From: Chloroflexota bacterium
Lineage (GTDB): Bacteria; Chloroflexota; Chloroflexia; Thermomicrobiales; UBA6265
DNA: 11,219 nt
Direction: 5' to 3'
NCBI GenBank assembly: GCA_023415845.1
Contig: JAEZJB010000327.1
Location: 1 to 11,219 of the forward strand
The notes under the pieces are model-generated. The model was not told the origin of the DNA, did no database searches, and was given only the letters and a program-made list of their open reading frames with translations. The translations under genes and the position numbers were made by a program. Below, in pieces: positions 1-6,229 of the stretch; position 1 is the stretch's first letter; each line of letters opens with the position of its first letter.

Positions 1-167
1 AGAAGATTTCGAAGGCGATCCGCGACGAATTCAAGAAAGTGACTCCCCAGATCCAGGGCGACACCATTCGTGTCCAGGCGAAGAGCCGTGACGATCTCCA
101 GGCAGTCATCACCTCGCTGAAGTCGGCGGATTACCCGGTGGCACTGCAGTTCATCAACTACCGGTAG
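1..167 (+). CDS. yajQ: YajQ-family nucleotide-binding protein, C-terminal part
   Basis: Only the last 54 codons are in the window, read from base 3 to the TAG at 165-167. The visible end contains KSRDDLQAVI followed by LQFINYR, which is the characteristic C-terminus of the YajQ (DUF520) family; full members are about 160-165 residues, so roughly two thirds lies upstream. Family members are small cytosolic proteins with two ferredoxin-like folds that bind nucleic acid or nucleotides, and some bind cyclic di-GMP. The role in this organism cannot be told from the fragment. The gene ends 23 bp before a strong hairpin and faces a convergent minus-strand operon, so it is probably the last gene of its transcript. 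Confidence 0.9.
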   Translation, partial: KISKAIRDEFKKVTPQIQGDTIRVQAKSRDDLQAVITSLKSADYPVALQFINYR

Positions 168-190
168 CCACGCGAAACCACCTCGCGATG

Positions 191-229
191 TTACGCCACC
201 CTGCTACCGCAACTGGCAGGGTGGCGTAA
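191..229. terminator. Hairpin terminator between convergent genes
   Basis: A perfect 14-bp inverted repeat, TTACGCCACCCTGC at 191-204 and its complement at 216-229, encloses an 11-nt loop. It lies 23 bp after the yajQ stop and downstream of the acyltransferase gene on the other strand, so it could end transcripts from both sides. Neither side has a long T run (the plus strand continues TCTCGTCATT), so release may need a factor or the hairpin may mainly protect the 3' end. Confidence 0.8.
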
Positions 230-321
230 TCTCGTCATTGACTTGGAACTCGTGGCTTCTCAGAGGGAAGGCGTAAGCCGGTTGATTTCGGGGTGGACGC
301 ACGCGTCCGCAAACGAGAATC

Positions 322-342
322 GCGTGCCCGAAAGCGGCACGC
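322..342 (-). terminator. Probable terminator of the phospholipid operon
   Basis: A perfect 7-bp inverted repeat (GCGTGCC at 322-328, GGCACGC at 336-342, 7-nt loop) begins 28 bp past the stop of the minus-strand acyltransferase. Read on the minus strand, the stem is followed by GATTCTCGTTTG, a modest T-rich tail. A smaller GC-rich dyad (GGACGC at 295-300, GCGTCC at 303-308) sits just beyond it. This is a likely terminator, but the U tract is weak. Confidence 0.5.
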
Positions 343-369
343 ACGAGCTGTACCCGATGCAGGTCGGCC

Positions 370-1416
370 TTACCTGGGCGGCCGGCCGTTTGGTCGACGC
401 CGCTCGGGCAGCACCTGGGCGACCTTCTCCAGCAGTTCGCTCTCGAGGGGAGAACCCACCGGAAAGACGCGAATCGCGGGTATGGGCCGTTCTGGCCACA
501 CACGCTGGAACATGACCCACTGCCGGACGCGAGGTCGGATACCCTCTTCCAGCACCTGCACCAGTTTTCTCATGCCAATACGCATGTCGGCTTCAAGGTC
601 GCTGGTCTTCTCAATGGTGAATGTCGGCAGCATTTCCATTTGATGTCCACGCCGGGTGCGCCAGGTCATCACCGGCAGGACGATGGCACCGGTGTCGCGG
701 GCGATCCGCACCGGGCCCGGCGGCAACGTCGTAGTCCGCCCGAAGAACTCGACGGTTCGACCGTTCTGAAAGAAATCCCGATCACAGACGAAGACCGCTA
801 TTCCCTTGTTTCGCAGGACGCGAATCGATTGCCGCACTCCTGATGGCGTGGGCTCGACCAGGGTTGCCCCACGGCTGCCGCGCAGATGGGTGACGCCGTC
901 GAAGATGAATCGTGACGTCGTGCGGCCGGTCACGATCGTCAACTTGTAACCGCGAGCGCCAAAAATCTGTCCAACCGAGTCAAACGCTCCGAGATGGCCG
1001 GCGACAATGATCACCCCTCTCCCGGCTTCCAGCGCCCGGTCGAGCGGTGCCCAGCCGCCTTCGCTGGTGATCTCGAGGGTTTCGAGCAGCCGCTTCCGCG
1101 ACAGTCGCCCCATGGTCATGAGATCGACGAAATTGCGGGAGCTCGTGCGGAAGATCGACCGAGTCGCAGCAGCGACAGCGGGATCGCTCGCCTCAACCCC
1201 CAGCACCTGAGAGACATTCGCTTCGACGTTGTCGCGATACGTGTGCGTCATGACACGGAACGAATCGCCGACCCGGTCTGCGATGGCGTACCGGACAAAC
1301 TGCGGAATGAGCCAGAACACCCAGGAGAAGAGTTCCGCCAAAGCGATGGCAAGCCAGTAGCGAAACTCGTGCCGTTCTTCACGCTGGAACGAAGCCGGCT
1401 TTCTGGTCTCACTCAT
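370..1416 (-). CDS. LpxL/HtrB/PatA-like lipid acyltransferase
   Basis: This 348-residue protein belongs to the lysophospholipid/lipid A acyltransferase superfamily, which moves an acyl chain onto a lipid or glycolipid acceptor at the inner face of the cytoplasmic membrane. The catalytic HX4D motif is visible as H141-LGAF-D146 in the context AGHLGAFDSVGQ. A hydrophobic segment at about residues 20-45 would anchor the N-terminus, and later blocks (CDRDFF near 211-216, LPPGPVRIAR near 231-240) fit the family's downstream motifs. The ATG at 1414-1416 follows the upstream phosphatidyltransferase gene after 33 bp, so the two are almost certainly cotranscribed. In Actinobacteria the same pairing of CDP-alcohol phosphatidyltransferase with an HtrB-like acyltransferase is the phosphatidylinositol mannoside locus (PatA), but no mannosyltransferase follows here. 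The acceptor lipid is unknown. The C-terminus is rich in Arg and Pro. Confidence 0.85.
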   Translation of the reverse strand: MSETRKPASFQREERHEFRYWLAIALAELFSWVFWLIPQFVRYAIADRVGDSFRVMTHTYRDNVEANVSQVLGVEASDPAVAAATRSIFRTSSRNFVDLMTMGRLSRKRLLETLEITSEGGWAPLDRALEAGRGVIIVAGHLGAFDSVGQIFGARGYKLTIVTGRTTSRFIFDGVTHLRGSRGATLVEPTPSGVRQSIRVLRNKGIAVFVCDRDFFQNGRTVEFFGRTTTLPPGPVRIARDTGAIVLPVMTWRTRRGHQMEMLPTFTIEKTSDLEADMRIGMRKLVQVLEEGIRPRVRQWVMFQRVWPERPIPAIRVFPVGSPLESELLEKVAQVLPERRRPNGRPPR

Positions 1417-1449
1417 CGAGCGATCCGGCCAGGAATGATAAGGACCGCA

Positions 1450-2094
1450 TCAGGCGGAACGCTCCCGCTCATCCATCTCCCGGATGAACGCCAGCGAGTC
1501 GACGAACACCGGTAACGCCCGGATAACCGTGAGCGCAACGGCGGCCCAGACCAACCCCCAGCCAAGCCAGCGAACCGCCTCCACACCATAGAACGAGCCG
1601 ATAAACGTTCCCGAAGTGTCCTTGAATTCCCATGCAACCAGGCCGGTAAGGAAGACAAAGCCGGCAGATTTGGCCCAGCCGAAAAAACCACGCATGAATC
1701 GACCGGCAGTCAGCCAATGGGTCAACGGGGAACGCATCATGTTGTTCTCGCCGAACGGTGTCATACCCTGCATGAGTGACAAGGAGCGGAGGCCGTCGAC
1801 GAGAAACCCTCTAGTCACAACGAGGAGTGGCACCCAGATCGGGACGAGGTCGAGATCGGCAAAGATGATCCAGAGTGCGTTTTCAACGACACGATCTCCG
1901 GCGATATCGAAGACCGCGCCGAATGCCGACGTGCTTCCTCGCTTGCGCGCGACCCAGCCGTCGAGACCGTCGCTGGCAAAGACGATGATGATGAGCACCA
2001 TGCAGAGTTCGATGACCTGAACATCGCCGTGATAAATCATCCAGATCACGACAAACAGCAGGATCAGTCGACCCACGGTGATCATATTCGCCAT
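1450..2094 (-). CDS. CDP-alcohol phosphatidyltransferase (PgsA/PIP-synthase-like)
   Basis: This 214-residue integral membrane enzyme exchanges CMP of a CDP-lipid for an alcohol headgroup. The full family signature D-x2-D-G-x2-A-R-x8-G-x3-D-x3-D is present: D42, D45, G46, A49, R50, G59, D63 and D67. Several hydrophobic helices follow, as expected. I chose the ATG at 2094 (MANMITVGRL), which resembles typical family N-termini and has AGGATGG upstream. An in-frame GTG at 2175 would add 27 non-hydrophobic residues and would lie upstream of the start site predicted from the promoter at 2179-2207. The signature does not tell phosphatidylglycerophosphate synthase from phosphatidylinositol phosphate synthase. 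The glycerophosphodiesterase upstream, which makes glycerol 3-phosphate, slightly favours the former, while the HtrB/PatA-like gene downstream recalls the latter. Confidence 0.88.
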   Translation of the reverse strand: MANMITVGRLILLFVVIWMIYHGDVQVIELCMVLIIIVFASDGLDGWVARKRGSTSAFGAVFDIAGDRVVENALWIIFADLDLVPIWVPLLVVTRGFLVDGLRSLSLMQGMTPFGENNMMRSPLTHWLTAGRFMRGFFGWAKSAGFVFLTGLVAWEFKDTSGTFIGSFYGVEAVRWLGWGLVWAAVALTVIRALPVFVDSLAFIREMDERERSA

Positions 2095-2178
2095 GTTCGG
2101 ACCATCCTGTGATTTCGGGCAGACATCAGACGCTGTCGCGGTGCGAGGTAGAAGGGAGGAAGGCGCGGACGCCACTCA

Positions 2179-2207
2179 AGTATCCCGCAGAGGGAGGAAA
2201 CCCTCAA
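2179..2207 (-). promoter_or_regulatory. Candidate promoter for the phosphatidyltransferase-acyltransferase pair
   Basis: On the minus strand TTGAGG (2207-2202) is separated by exactly 17 bp from GATACT (2184-2179). Each hexamer matches the sigma-A consensus at 4 of 6 positions. Transcription would start near 2172, leaving a leader of about 78 nt before the ATG at 2094. It sits in the 171-bp gap after the glycerophosphodiesterase gene, where I see no convincing terminator, so read-through from that gene is also possible. Confidence 0.4.
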
Positions 2208-2265
2208 GGAAACCCGTGCAGACTGGCGGCGCACCTTCACCACTACTCCCAGCAATTGCGAGGCA

Positions 2266-2949
2266 TCAATCCAGTTCCGCGATCATCGTGGCGGGATCGT
2301 CGGTGCAGATTCCGACAGCGCCAATGGCGGTCAACTCCTTCGCGCGGCCGACATCATTGACCGTCCAGACCCATACTCCAAGTCCTTTCGCCGCCACCTC
2401 ACGCATGATCTCCTGATTGAGCATCCGATCGAAGGCATTGATCTGCGGAGCGCCGATCTCCAGGGCAGTCGCAATCACGGCATCCGAAATCGCGGCAGTC
2501 AGCGGCCAAAGCTCGATGTCCGCAGAGGTGTTCCGCACGTGGCGAAGTGCATCATGGTTGAATGACGAGATGGCGACGTGAAGGTCTGGATAGCGAGAGA
2601 TGAGCGACAGCACTGCATCGCCGGCTTCCCCTGCCTTGATCTCGATGTTCAGATGTGTCTTGCCGGCGACCAGGTCAAGCACTTGCTCCAGCGTCGGGAC
2701 CGGTTCGCCCGATCCGGCATCAAGTGACTGCAGGTCGGCCGCCGTCATTTCGGCGACCGCGCCCGATCCATTGGTCGTGCGGTCGACAGTGTCATCGTGG
2801 ATGACCACCGGAACGCCGTCGACAGAGAGGTGCACGTCCAGTTCGATACCGAAGGCACCCAACTCAACAGCCCGGGCAAATGCTGCAAGGGTGTTTTCCG
2901 GCAGCTCAGCCGAAGCACCTCGATGCGCATAGATCCTCGCCATGGTCAT
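2266..2949 (-). CDS. Glycerophosphodiester phosphodiesterase
   Basis: This is a 227-residue GDPD-family enzyme, normally hydrolysing deacylated phospholipids (glycerophosphodiesters) to sn-glycerol 3-phosphate and an alcohol. Hallmarks in order are AHRG (H9, R10), the PENT segment with E18, IELDVH (E36, D38) and VVIHD with H51, followed by DRTT. These are the metal-binding and catalytic positions of the TIM-barrel family. There is no signal peptide, so it should be cytosolic. The ATG at 2949 has GGGGAG five bases upstream. A GTG at 2955 overlaps that ribosome binding site, and an ATG at 2943 would also give a normal N-terminus. It is transcribed divergently from hspR across 77 bp, and a GATAAT (2991-2986, minus strand) could be its -10 although no good -35 is seen. 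Its product could feed glycerol phosphate to the downstream phosphatidyltransferase; that link is inference. Confidence 0.9.
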   Translation of the reverse strand: MTMARIYAHRGASAELPENTLAAFARAVELGAFGIELDVHLSVDGVPVVIHDDTVDRTTNGSGAVAEMTAADLQSLDAGSGEPVPTLEQVLDLVAGKTHLNIEIKAGEAGDAVLSLISRYPDLHVAISSFNHDALRHVRNTSADIELWPLTAAISDAVIATALEIGAPQINAFDRMLNQEIMREVAAKGLGVWVWTVNDVGRAKELTAIGAVGICTDDPATMIAELD

Positions 2950-2963
2950 GTTCACTCCCCAAT

Positions 2964-2984
2964 GTTGACACGGATCGTATCAAG
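2964..2984. promoter_or_regulatory. HAIR-like dyad, candidate HspR operator
   Basis: GTTGACA-N7-TATCAAG has the spacing of the HspR-associated inverted repeat (consensus CTTGAGT-N7-ACTCAAG) and keeps its TTGA/TCAA core, matching at 9 of 14 positions. The left arm coincides with the -35 hexamer, so bound repressor would block RNA polymerase. The match is degenerate and could partly reflect the -35 sequence itself. Its location in front of an hspR gene is the main support. Confidence 0.5.
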
Positions 2985-2993
2985 AATTATCAT
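2965..2993 (+). promoter_or_regulatory. Sigma-A-type promoter of hspR-clpB
   Basis: A perfect -35 TTGACA (2965-2970) is followed after 17 bp by TATCAT (2988-2993; 5 of 6 matches to TATAAT). Transcription would start near 3000, giving a leader of about 27 nt before the hspR ATG. This is the strongest promoter in the window. Confidence 0.8.
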
Positions 2994-3015
2994 TCCAGTA
3001 GCGTTGTTTACTGGA
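2994..3015. repeat. Second dyad over the hspR start site and ribosome binding site
   Basis: TCCAGTA (2994-3000) and TACTGGA (3009-3015) form a perfect 7-bp inverted repeat with an 8-bp spacer. It spans the predicted transcription start and its right arm runs into the GGAGG ribosome binding site (3013-3017). It could be an operator for another regulator, or, if transcription starts upstream, a hairpin hiding the ribosome binding site. It does not resemble HAIR. Confidence 0.45.
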
Positions 3016-3026
3016 GGCTCCTCGAC

Positions 3027-3410
3027 ATGGTTACCCGATTTTCCGAACCCCTTTTCGTTATCAGCGTGGCCGCTCGATTGGTGGAGATGCATCCACAGAC
3101 TCTTCGCAAGTATGAGCGCGAGGGACTGGTCGCTCCATCACGGACGTCCGGTAATTTGCGTCTGTACTCAGATAGCGATATCGAGCAGCTCCGTCAAGTC
3201 AAGTACCTGGTTGAAAAGCGCGGTCTGAATCTCGCTGGCGTGCAACTTGCCCTCGACCTTACGCGACAGCTGCGCAAGCTGCAGCAGGCGCAGCGAAATG
3301 CCGCACAGGTCGACATCGACGCAGAACTTGACAAAATCCTGTGCGCACTGGGCTTTGTGGACCAGTCACGCATCAACAACCGAGAACAGGACGACGCCGC
3401 TGGCGATTGA
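3027..3410 (+). CDS. hspR: HspR-type MerR-family heat-shock repressor
   Basis: This 127-residue MerR-superfamily regulator closely follows the HspR pattern. Residues 9-18 (LFVISVAARL) and 21-31 (MHPQTLRKYER) form the winged-helix DNA-binding start, then SRTSGNLRLYSDSDIEQLRQV (about 38-58) carries the wing and second helix, and GLNLAGVQLALDL (about 66-78) follows. A Gln/Arg-rich helix at about 80-105 is likely the dimerising coiled coil. HspR represses chaperone genes by binding HAIR operators and in Actinobacteria uses DnaK as corepressor. I chose the ATG at 3027, which has GGAGG nine bases upstream. The open frame extends back to 2880, but that would cross the promoter. The position directly before clpB, with a HAIR-like dyad in its own promoter, indicates autoregulation of an hspR-clpB operon. 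The last 20 residues are acidic and poorly conserved. Confidence 0.92.
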   Translation: MVTRFSEPLFVISVAARLVEMHPQTLRKYEREGLVAPSRTSGNLRLYSDSDIEQLRQVKYLVEKRGLNLAGVQLALDLTRQLRKLQQAQRNAAQVDIDAELDKILCALGFVDQSRINNREQDDAAGD

Positions 3411-3475
3411 CGCGGTTGTCGTCTCCTTCCCTTGATCCTGACCTTACATCCTGACCCAATTGGGAGAGAGCACGA

Positions 3476-6085
3476 ATGGCATCCAACCAACGATTTACCG
3501 AAAAGGCTCGCGACGCCATCGTCGCTGGCCAACGCATCACTGAGGAACAGCGGCTGGCGCAGTACGAGCCAGAGGCGCTGCTGAAAGCCCTCGCCACCCA
3601 GGATGGTGGAGTTGTACCGCAGGTCCTGCAGCGATTGGGCATCGATCCATTCGATATCGATCGCGAAGTCACGCAGCAGCTCGAACGTGCCCCGAAACTC
3701 CAATACAGTGCCGAACCGGTCGTCAGCCGCAGCCTGCAGCAGGTGTTGCAGCATGCCGAGGCTGAAGCCAGTTCCTTCGGCGACGAATTCGTATCAACCG
3801 AGCACCTGTTCCTGGGAATCCTCTCGGTAGAGCGGACGCAGGCCGAAGCACTCTTGCGACGGCTTGGCATTACCAAGGACCGCGTGTACGGCGTACTCAC
3901 CGAGATTCGGGGCAGTCAGCGTGTGACGGACCAGAATCCGGAAGACAAGTACCAGTCGCTCGAAAAGTACGGTCGTGACCTGACCGAAGCGGCGAAGGAA
4001 GGCAAACTCGATCCCGTGGTGGGTCGCGACGAAGAGATTCGCCGGGTCATCCAGGTGCTGTCTCGCCGTACCAAGAACAACCCGGTACTGATTGGTGAGC
4101 CGGGTGTCGGCAAGACCGCGATCGTGGAAGGACTAGCGCTTCGAATTGTGCGGGGCGACGTGCCCGAAGGTCTACAGGAAAAGCGGATCATTTCGCTCGA
4201 TCTGGGCTCGATGGTGGCAGGTGCGAAGTTCCGCGGAGAGTTCGAGGAGCGCCTCAAGGCGGTGCTCAAGGAAGTCTCGTCGTCGAATGGCCAGATCATC
4301 CTGTTCATCGATGAGCTCCACACGGTTGTTGGTGCCGGTGCGGCCGAAGGGTCAATGGACGCCTCGAACATGCTGAAGCCGATGCTGGCCCGTGGGGAAC
4401 TCCACACCATCGGTGCGACCACGCTCGACGAATACCGCAAGTACATCGAAAAGGACGCGGCACTTGAGCGCCGGTTCCAGCCAGTCCTCGTCGGTGAACC
4501 CAGCGTGGAGGACACGATCTCCATCCTGCGCGGCTTGCGCGAGCGCTACGAAGTTCACCACAAGGTCGCGATCCAGGACAGCGCCCTCGTTGCGGCGGCG
4601 ACGCTTTCAGATCGCTACATCAGCGACCGGTTCCTGCCAGACAAGGCCATCGACCTGGTTGATGAGGCGGCATCAAAGCTGCGGATGGAAATCACCTCGA
4701 TGCCCGTCGAACTTGACGAGGCCGAGCGCCGCATCATGCAGCTCGAAATCGAGCGCGAAGCCTTGCGCAAGGAGAAAGATGAGGCGTCGCAACGCCGGCT
4801 CTCCTCTCTCGAAGAGGAACTGGCCAGCATCAAGGAAGAGCGCGACGCGCTTCGCTCGAAGTGGGATCAGGAGCGACAAGCGATCGCGGCCATCTCCGAA
4901 TTGCGGGACGAGATCGATCGCACCCGGGTCGAGATCGAGCAAGCGCAGCGGGCCTACGACTACAACCGGGCGGCCGAACTGCAATATGGCCGCCTGAAGG
5001 AACTCGACCAGCAGGTGCTCGAACAGGAAAGGGCGCTGGCCCGACTCCAGGCGAGTGGAAAGCTGCTGAAGGAAGAAGTCGACGCCGACGACATCGCCGA
5101 AGTCGTGAGCCGCTGGACCGGAATCCCTGTCACCAGGCTCATGGAAGGCGAGATCGAGAAACTCGTTCACATGGAAGACCGACTGCACAAGCGGGTGGTG
5201 GGCCAGGATGAGGCCATCGCCGCCGTGGCGAATGCCGTCCGGCGTTCGCGCGCCGGCCTGGCCGACCCGCATCGACCGCAGGCGAGCTTCATCTTCCTTG
5301 GCCCCACTGGCGTCGGCAAGACGGAGCTTGCGCGTGCGCTGGCGGAGTTCCTGTTCGATTCCGACCAGGCAATCGTGCGGATCGACATGTCCGAATACAT
5401 GGAGCGACATGCCGTCAGCCGGTTGATCGGTGCCCCTCCGGGCTACGTCGGATATGAGGAAGGTGGACAGCTTTCCGAGGCCGTGCGCCGCCGACCGTAC
5501 AGCGTGGTGCTCTTCGACGAGATCGAGAAGGCCCACCCGGAAGTCTTCAATATCCTGCTCCAGGTGCTGGACGATGGGCGGCTGACCGACGGCCAGGGCC
5601 GGACGGTGGACTTCCGCAACACGGTCATCATCATGACGAGCAACCTTGGTTCGCAGTACATCAGCTCCACCGACGAGAGTCAGGAATCGGAAATGCGGTT
5701 CCAGGTGATGGAGGCGCTGCGGGCGAACTTCCGGCCGGAATTCCTTAACCGGATCGACGAGATCATCATCTTCCGGCAGTTGAGCCGGGAGCAGATCGGG
5801 CAGATCGTAGACATTCAGCTGGGCTTCGTCTCGGAACGTCTGGCGCAACGGGGCATCTCGTTGAAGGTCACGGATGCGGCGCGGGACATGATCGCCACGC
5901 TTGGTTACGACCCGGCCTTCGGAGGTCGACCGCTCAAGCGAGTGATCCAGAAGCAGGTGCTCGATCCGCTGGCGCTCAAGCTTCTCTCCGGAGAGATCCT
6001 CGACGGCGAGGACGTGGTGATCGACTGGCAGGAAGGCCAATTCACCTTCACCGGCTCATTGTCGGCGGCACCAGCTGTGGCATAA
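3476..6085 (+). CDS. clpB: ClpB AAA+ protein disaggregase
   Basis: At 869 residues this is a full-length Hsp100 ClpB, the hexameric ATPase that works with DnaK to pull polypeptides out of aggregates. Order: Clp N-domain repeats (about 1-145); first AAA+ module with Walker A GEPGVGKT (207-214), pore loop KFRGEFEER (251-259), Walker B IILFIDE (274-280) and arginine finger region ERRF (331-334); a coiled-coil middle domain (about 411-535) that separates ClpB from ClpA; second module with Walker A GPTGVGKT (609-616), pore loop GYVGY (656-660), Walker B VVLFDE (677-682), arginine finger in FLNRID and sensor-2 GGRPL (816-820). I see no ClpP-binding IGL/IGF loop, so no protease partner is expected. 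The first pore loop has Phe252 where E. coli ClpB has Tyr. The ATG follows GGGAG by nine bases and lies 65 bp after hspR with no promoter or terminator evident, so they should be one operon. Confidence 0.97.
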   Translation: MASNQRFTEKARDAIVAGQRITEEQRLAQYEPEALLKALATQDGGVVPQVLQRLGIDPFDIDREVTQQLERAPKLQYSAEPVVSRSLQQVLQHAEAEASSFGDEFVSTEHLFLGILSVERTQAEALLRRLGITKDRVYGVLTEIRGSQRVTDQNPEDKYQSLEKYGRDLTEAAKEGKLDPVVGRDEEIRRVIQVLSRRTKNNPVLIGEPGVGKTAIVEGLALRIVRGDVPEGLQEKRIISLDLGSMVAGAKFRGEFEERLKAVLKEVSSSNGQIILFIDELHTVVGAGAAEGSMDASNMLKPMLARGELHTIGATTLDEYRKYIEKDAALERRFQPVLVGEPSVEDTISILRGLRERYEVHHKVAIQDSALVAAATLSDRYISDRFLPDKAIDLVDEAASKLRMEITSMPVELDEAERRIMQLEIEREALRKEKDEASQRRLSSLEEELASIKEERDALRSKWDQERQAIAAISELRDEIDRTRVEIEQAQRAYDYNRAAELQYGRLKELDQQVLEQERALARLQASGKLLKEEVDADDIAEVVSRWTGIPVTRLMEGEIEKLVHMEDRLHKRVVGQDEAIAAVANAVRRSRAGLADPHRPQASFIFLGPTGVGKTELARALAEFLFDSDQAIVRIDMSEYMERHAVSRLIGAPPGYVGYEEGGQLSEAVRRRPYSVVLFDEIEKAHPEVFNILLQVLDDGRLTDGQGRTVDFRNTVIIMTSNLGSQYISSTDESQESEMRFQVMEALRANFRPEFLNRIDEIIIFRQLSREQIGQIVDIQLGFVSERLAQRGISLKVTDAARDMIATLGYDPAFGGRPLKRVIQKQVLDPLALKLLSGEILDGEDVVIDWQEGQFTFTGSLSAAPAVA

Positions 6086-6108
6086 AGCCACCAAATACGA
6101 CCGAAACC

Positions 6109-6144
6109 CCGGGTCGGCGTGCGCAAGCATGCCGACCCGGTTGT
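6109..6144 (+). terminator. clpB terminator with GCAA tetraloop
   Basis: CCGGGTCGGC (6109-6118) pairs perfectly with GCCGACCCGG (6131-6140). The stem continues inward by four pairs, including one G-U, to a GCAA tetraloop (6123-6126). The total is about 14 bp, followed by TTGTCT. It starts 24 bp after the clpB stop. Confidence 0.85.
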
Positions 6145-6145
6145 C

Positions 6146-6151
6146 TATAAT
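6146..6151 (+). promoter_or_regulatory. Possible -10 element for the small membrane protein
   Basis: A perfect TATAAT lies immediately downstream of the clpB terminator tail. No recognisable -35 is found 16-18 bp upstream, because that position is inside the terminator stem. A TG dinucleotide is present but one base too far for a standard extended -10. If used, it would give a leader of roughly 70 nt before the TTG start at 6230. Confidence 0.3.
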
Positions 6152-6162
6152 GGCGATGCTGT

Positions 6163-6211
6163 TCGATCAGGCGGTTGATCGACACCGAATGGTCCCGGCC
6201 GATCTGCCGGG
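6163..6211 (+). promoter_or_regulatory. Two-hairpin leader upstream of the small membrane protein
   Basis: Two perfect inverted repeats follow each other: TCGATCA (6163-6169) with TGATCGA (6176-6182), 6-nt spacer; and CCCGGC (6194-6199) with GCCGGG (6206-6211), 6-nt spacer. The second ends 6 nt before the GGAAGG ribosome binding site (6218-6223). Their position in a presumed 5' leader suggests an RNA structure affecting translation or stability. I recognise no known riboswitch class. Confidence 0.4.
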
Positions 6212-6229
6212 TAAACTGGAAGGTTACGA

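Noticed and set aside
230..369. Possible tRNA or small gene between the two terminators
   Set aside because: No T-arm consensus or cloverleaf pairing was found, and short frames there lack ribosome binding sites; only hairpins were evident.
994..1515. 173-codon plus-strand frame over the acyltransferase gene
   Set aside because: It is an antisense shadow without motifs; the minus-strand acyltransferase carries the HX4D site and family blocks.
2095..2175. GTG-started 27-residue extension of the phosphatidyltransferase
   Set aside because: It is not hydrophobic, has no family likeness, and begins upstream of the transcription start predicted from the 2179-2207 promoter.
2174..2180. ACTCAAG, an exact HAIR half-site
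   Set aside because: The matching CTTGAGT arm is absent 7 bp upstream (AAGGCGC instead), so it is a single half-site, probably chance.
2880..3026. In-frame extension upstream of hspR
   Set aside because: It crosses the TTGACA/TATCAT promoter and the divergent glycerophosphodiesterase gene. HspR proteins start close to the VISVAA segment.
4673..6040. 455-codon open frame antisense to clpB
   Set aside because: It mirrors the codon structure of the high-GC clpB gene on the other strand, shows no recognisable domain or ribosome binding site, and the clpB reading is beyond doubt.
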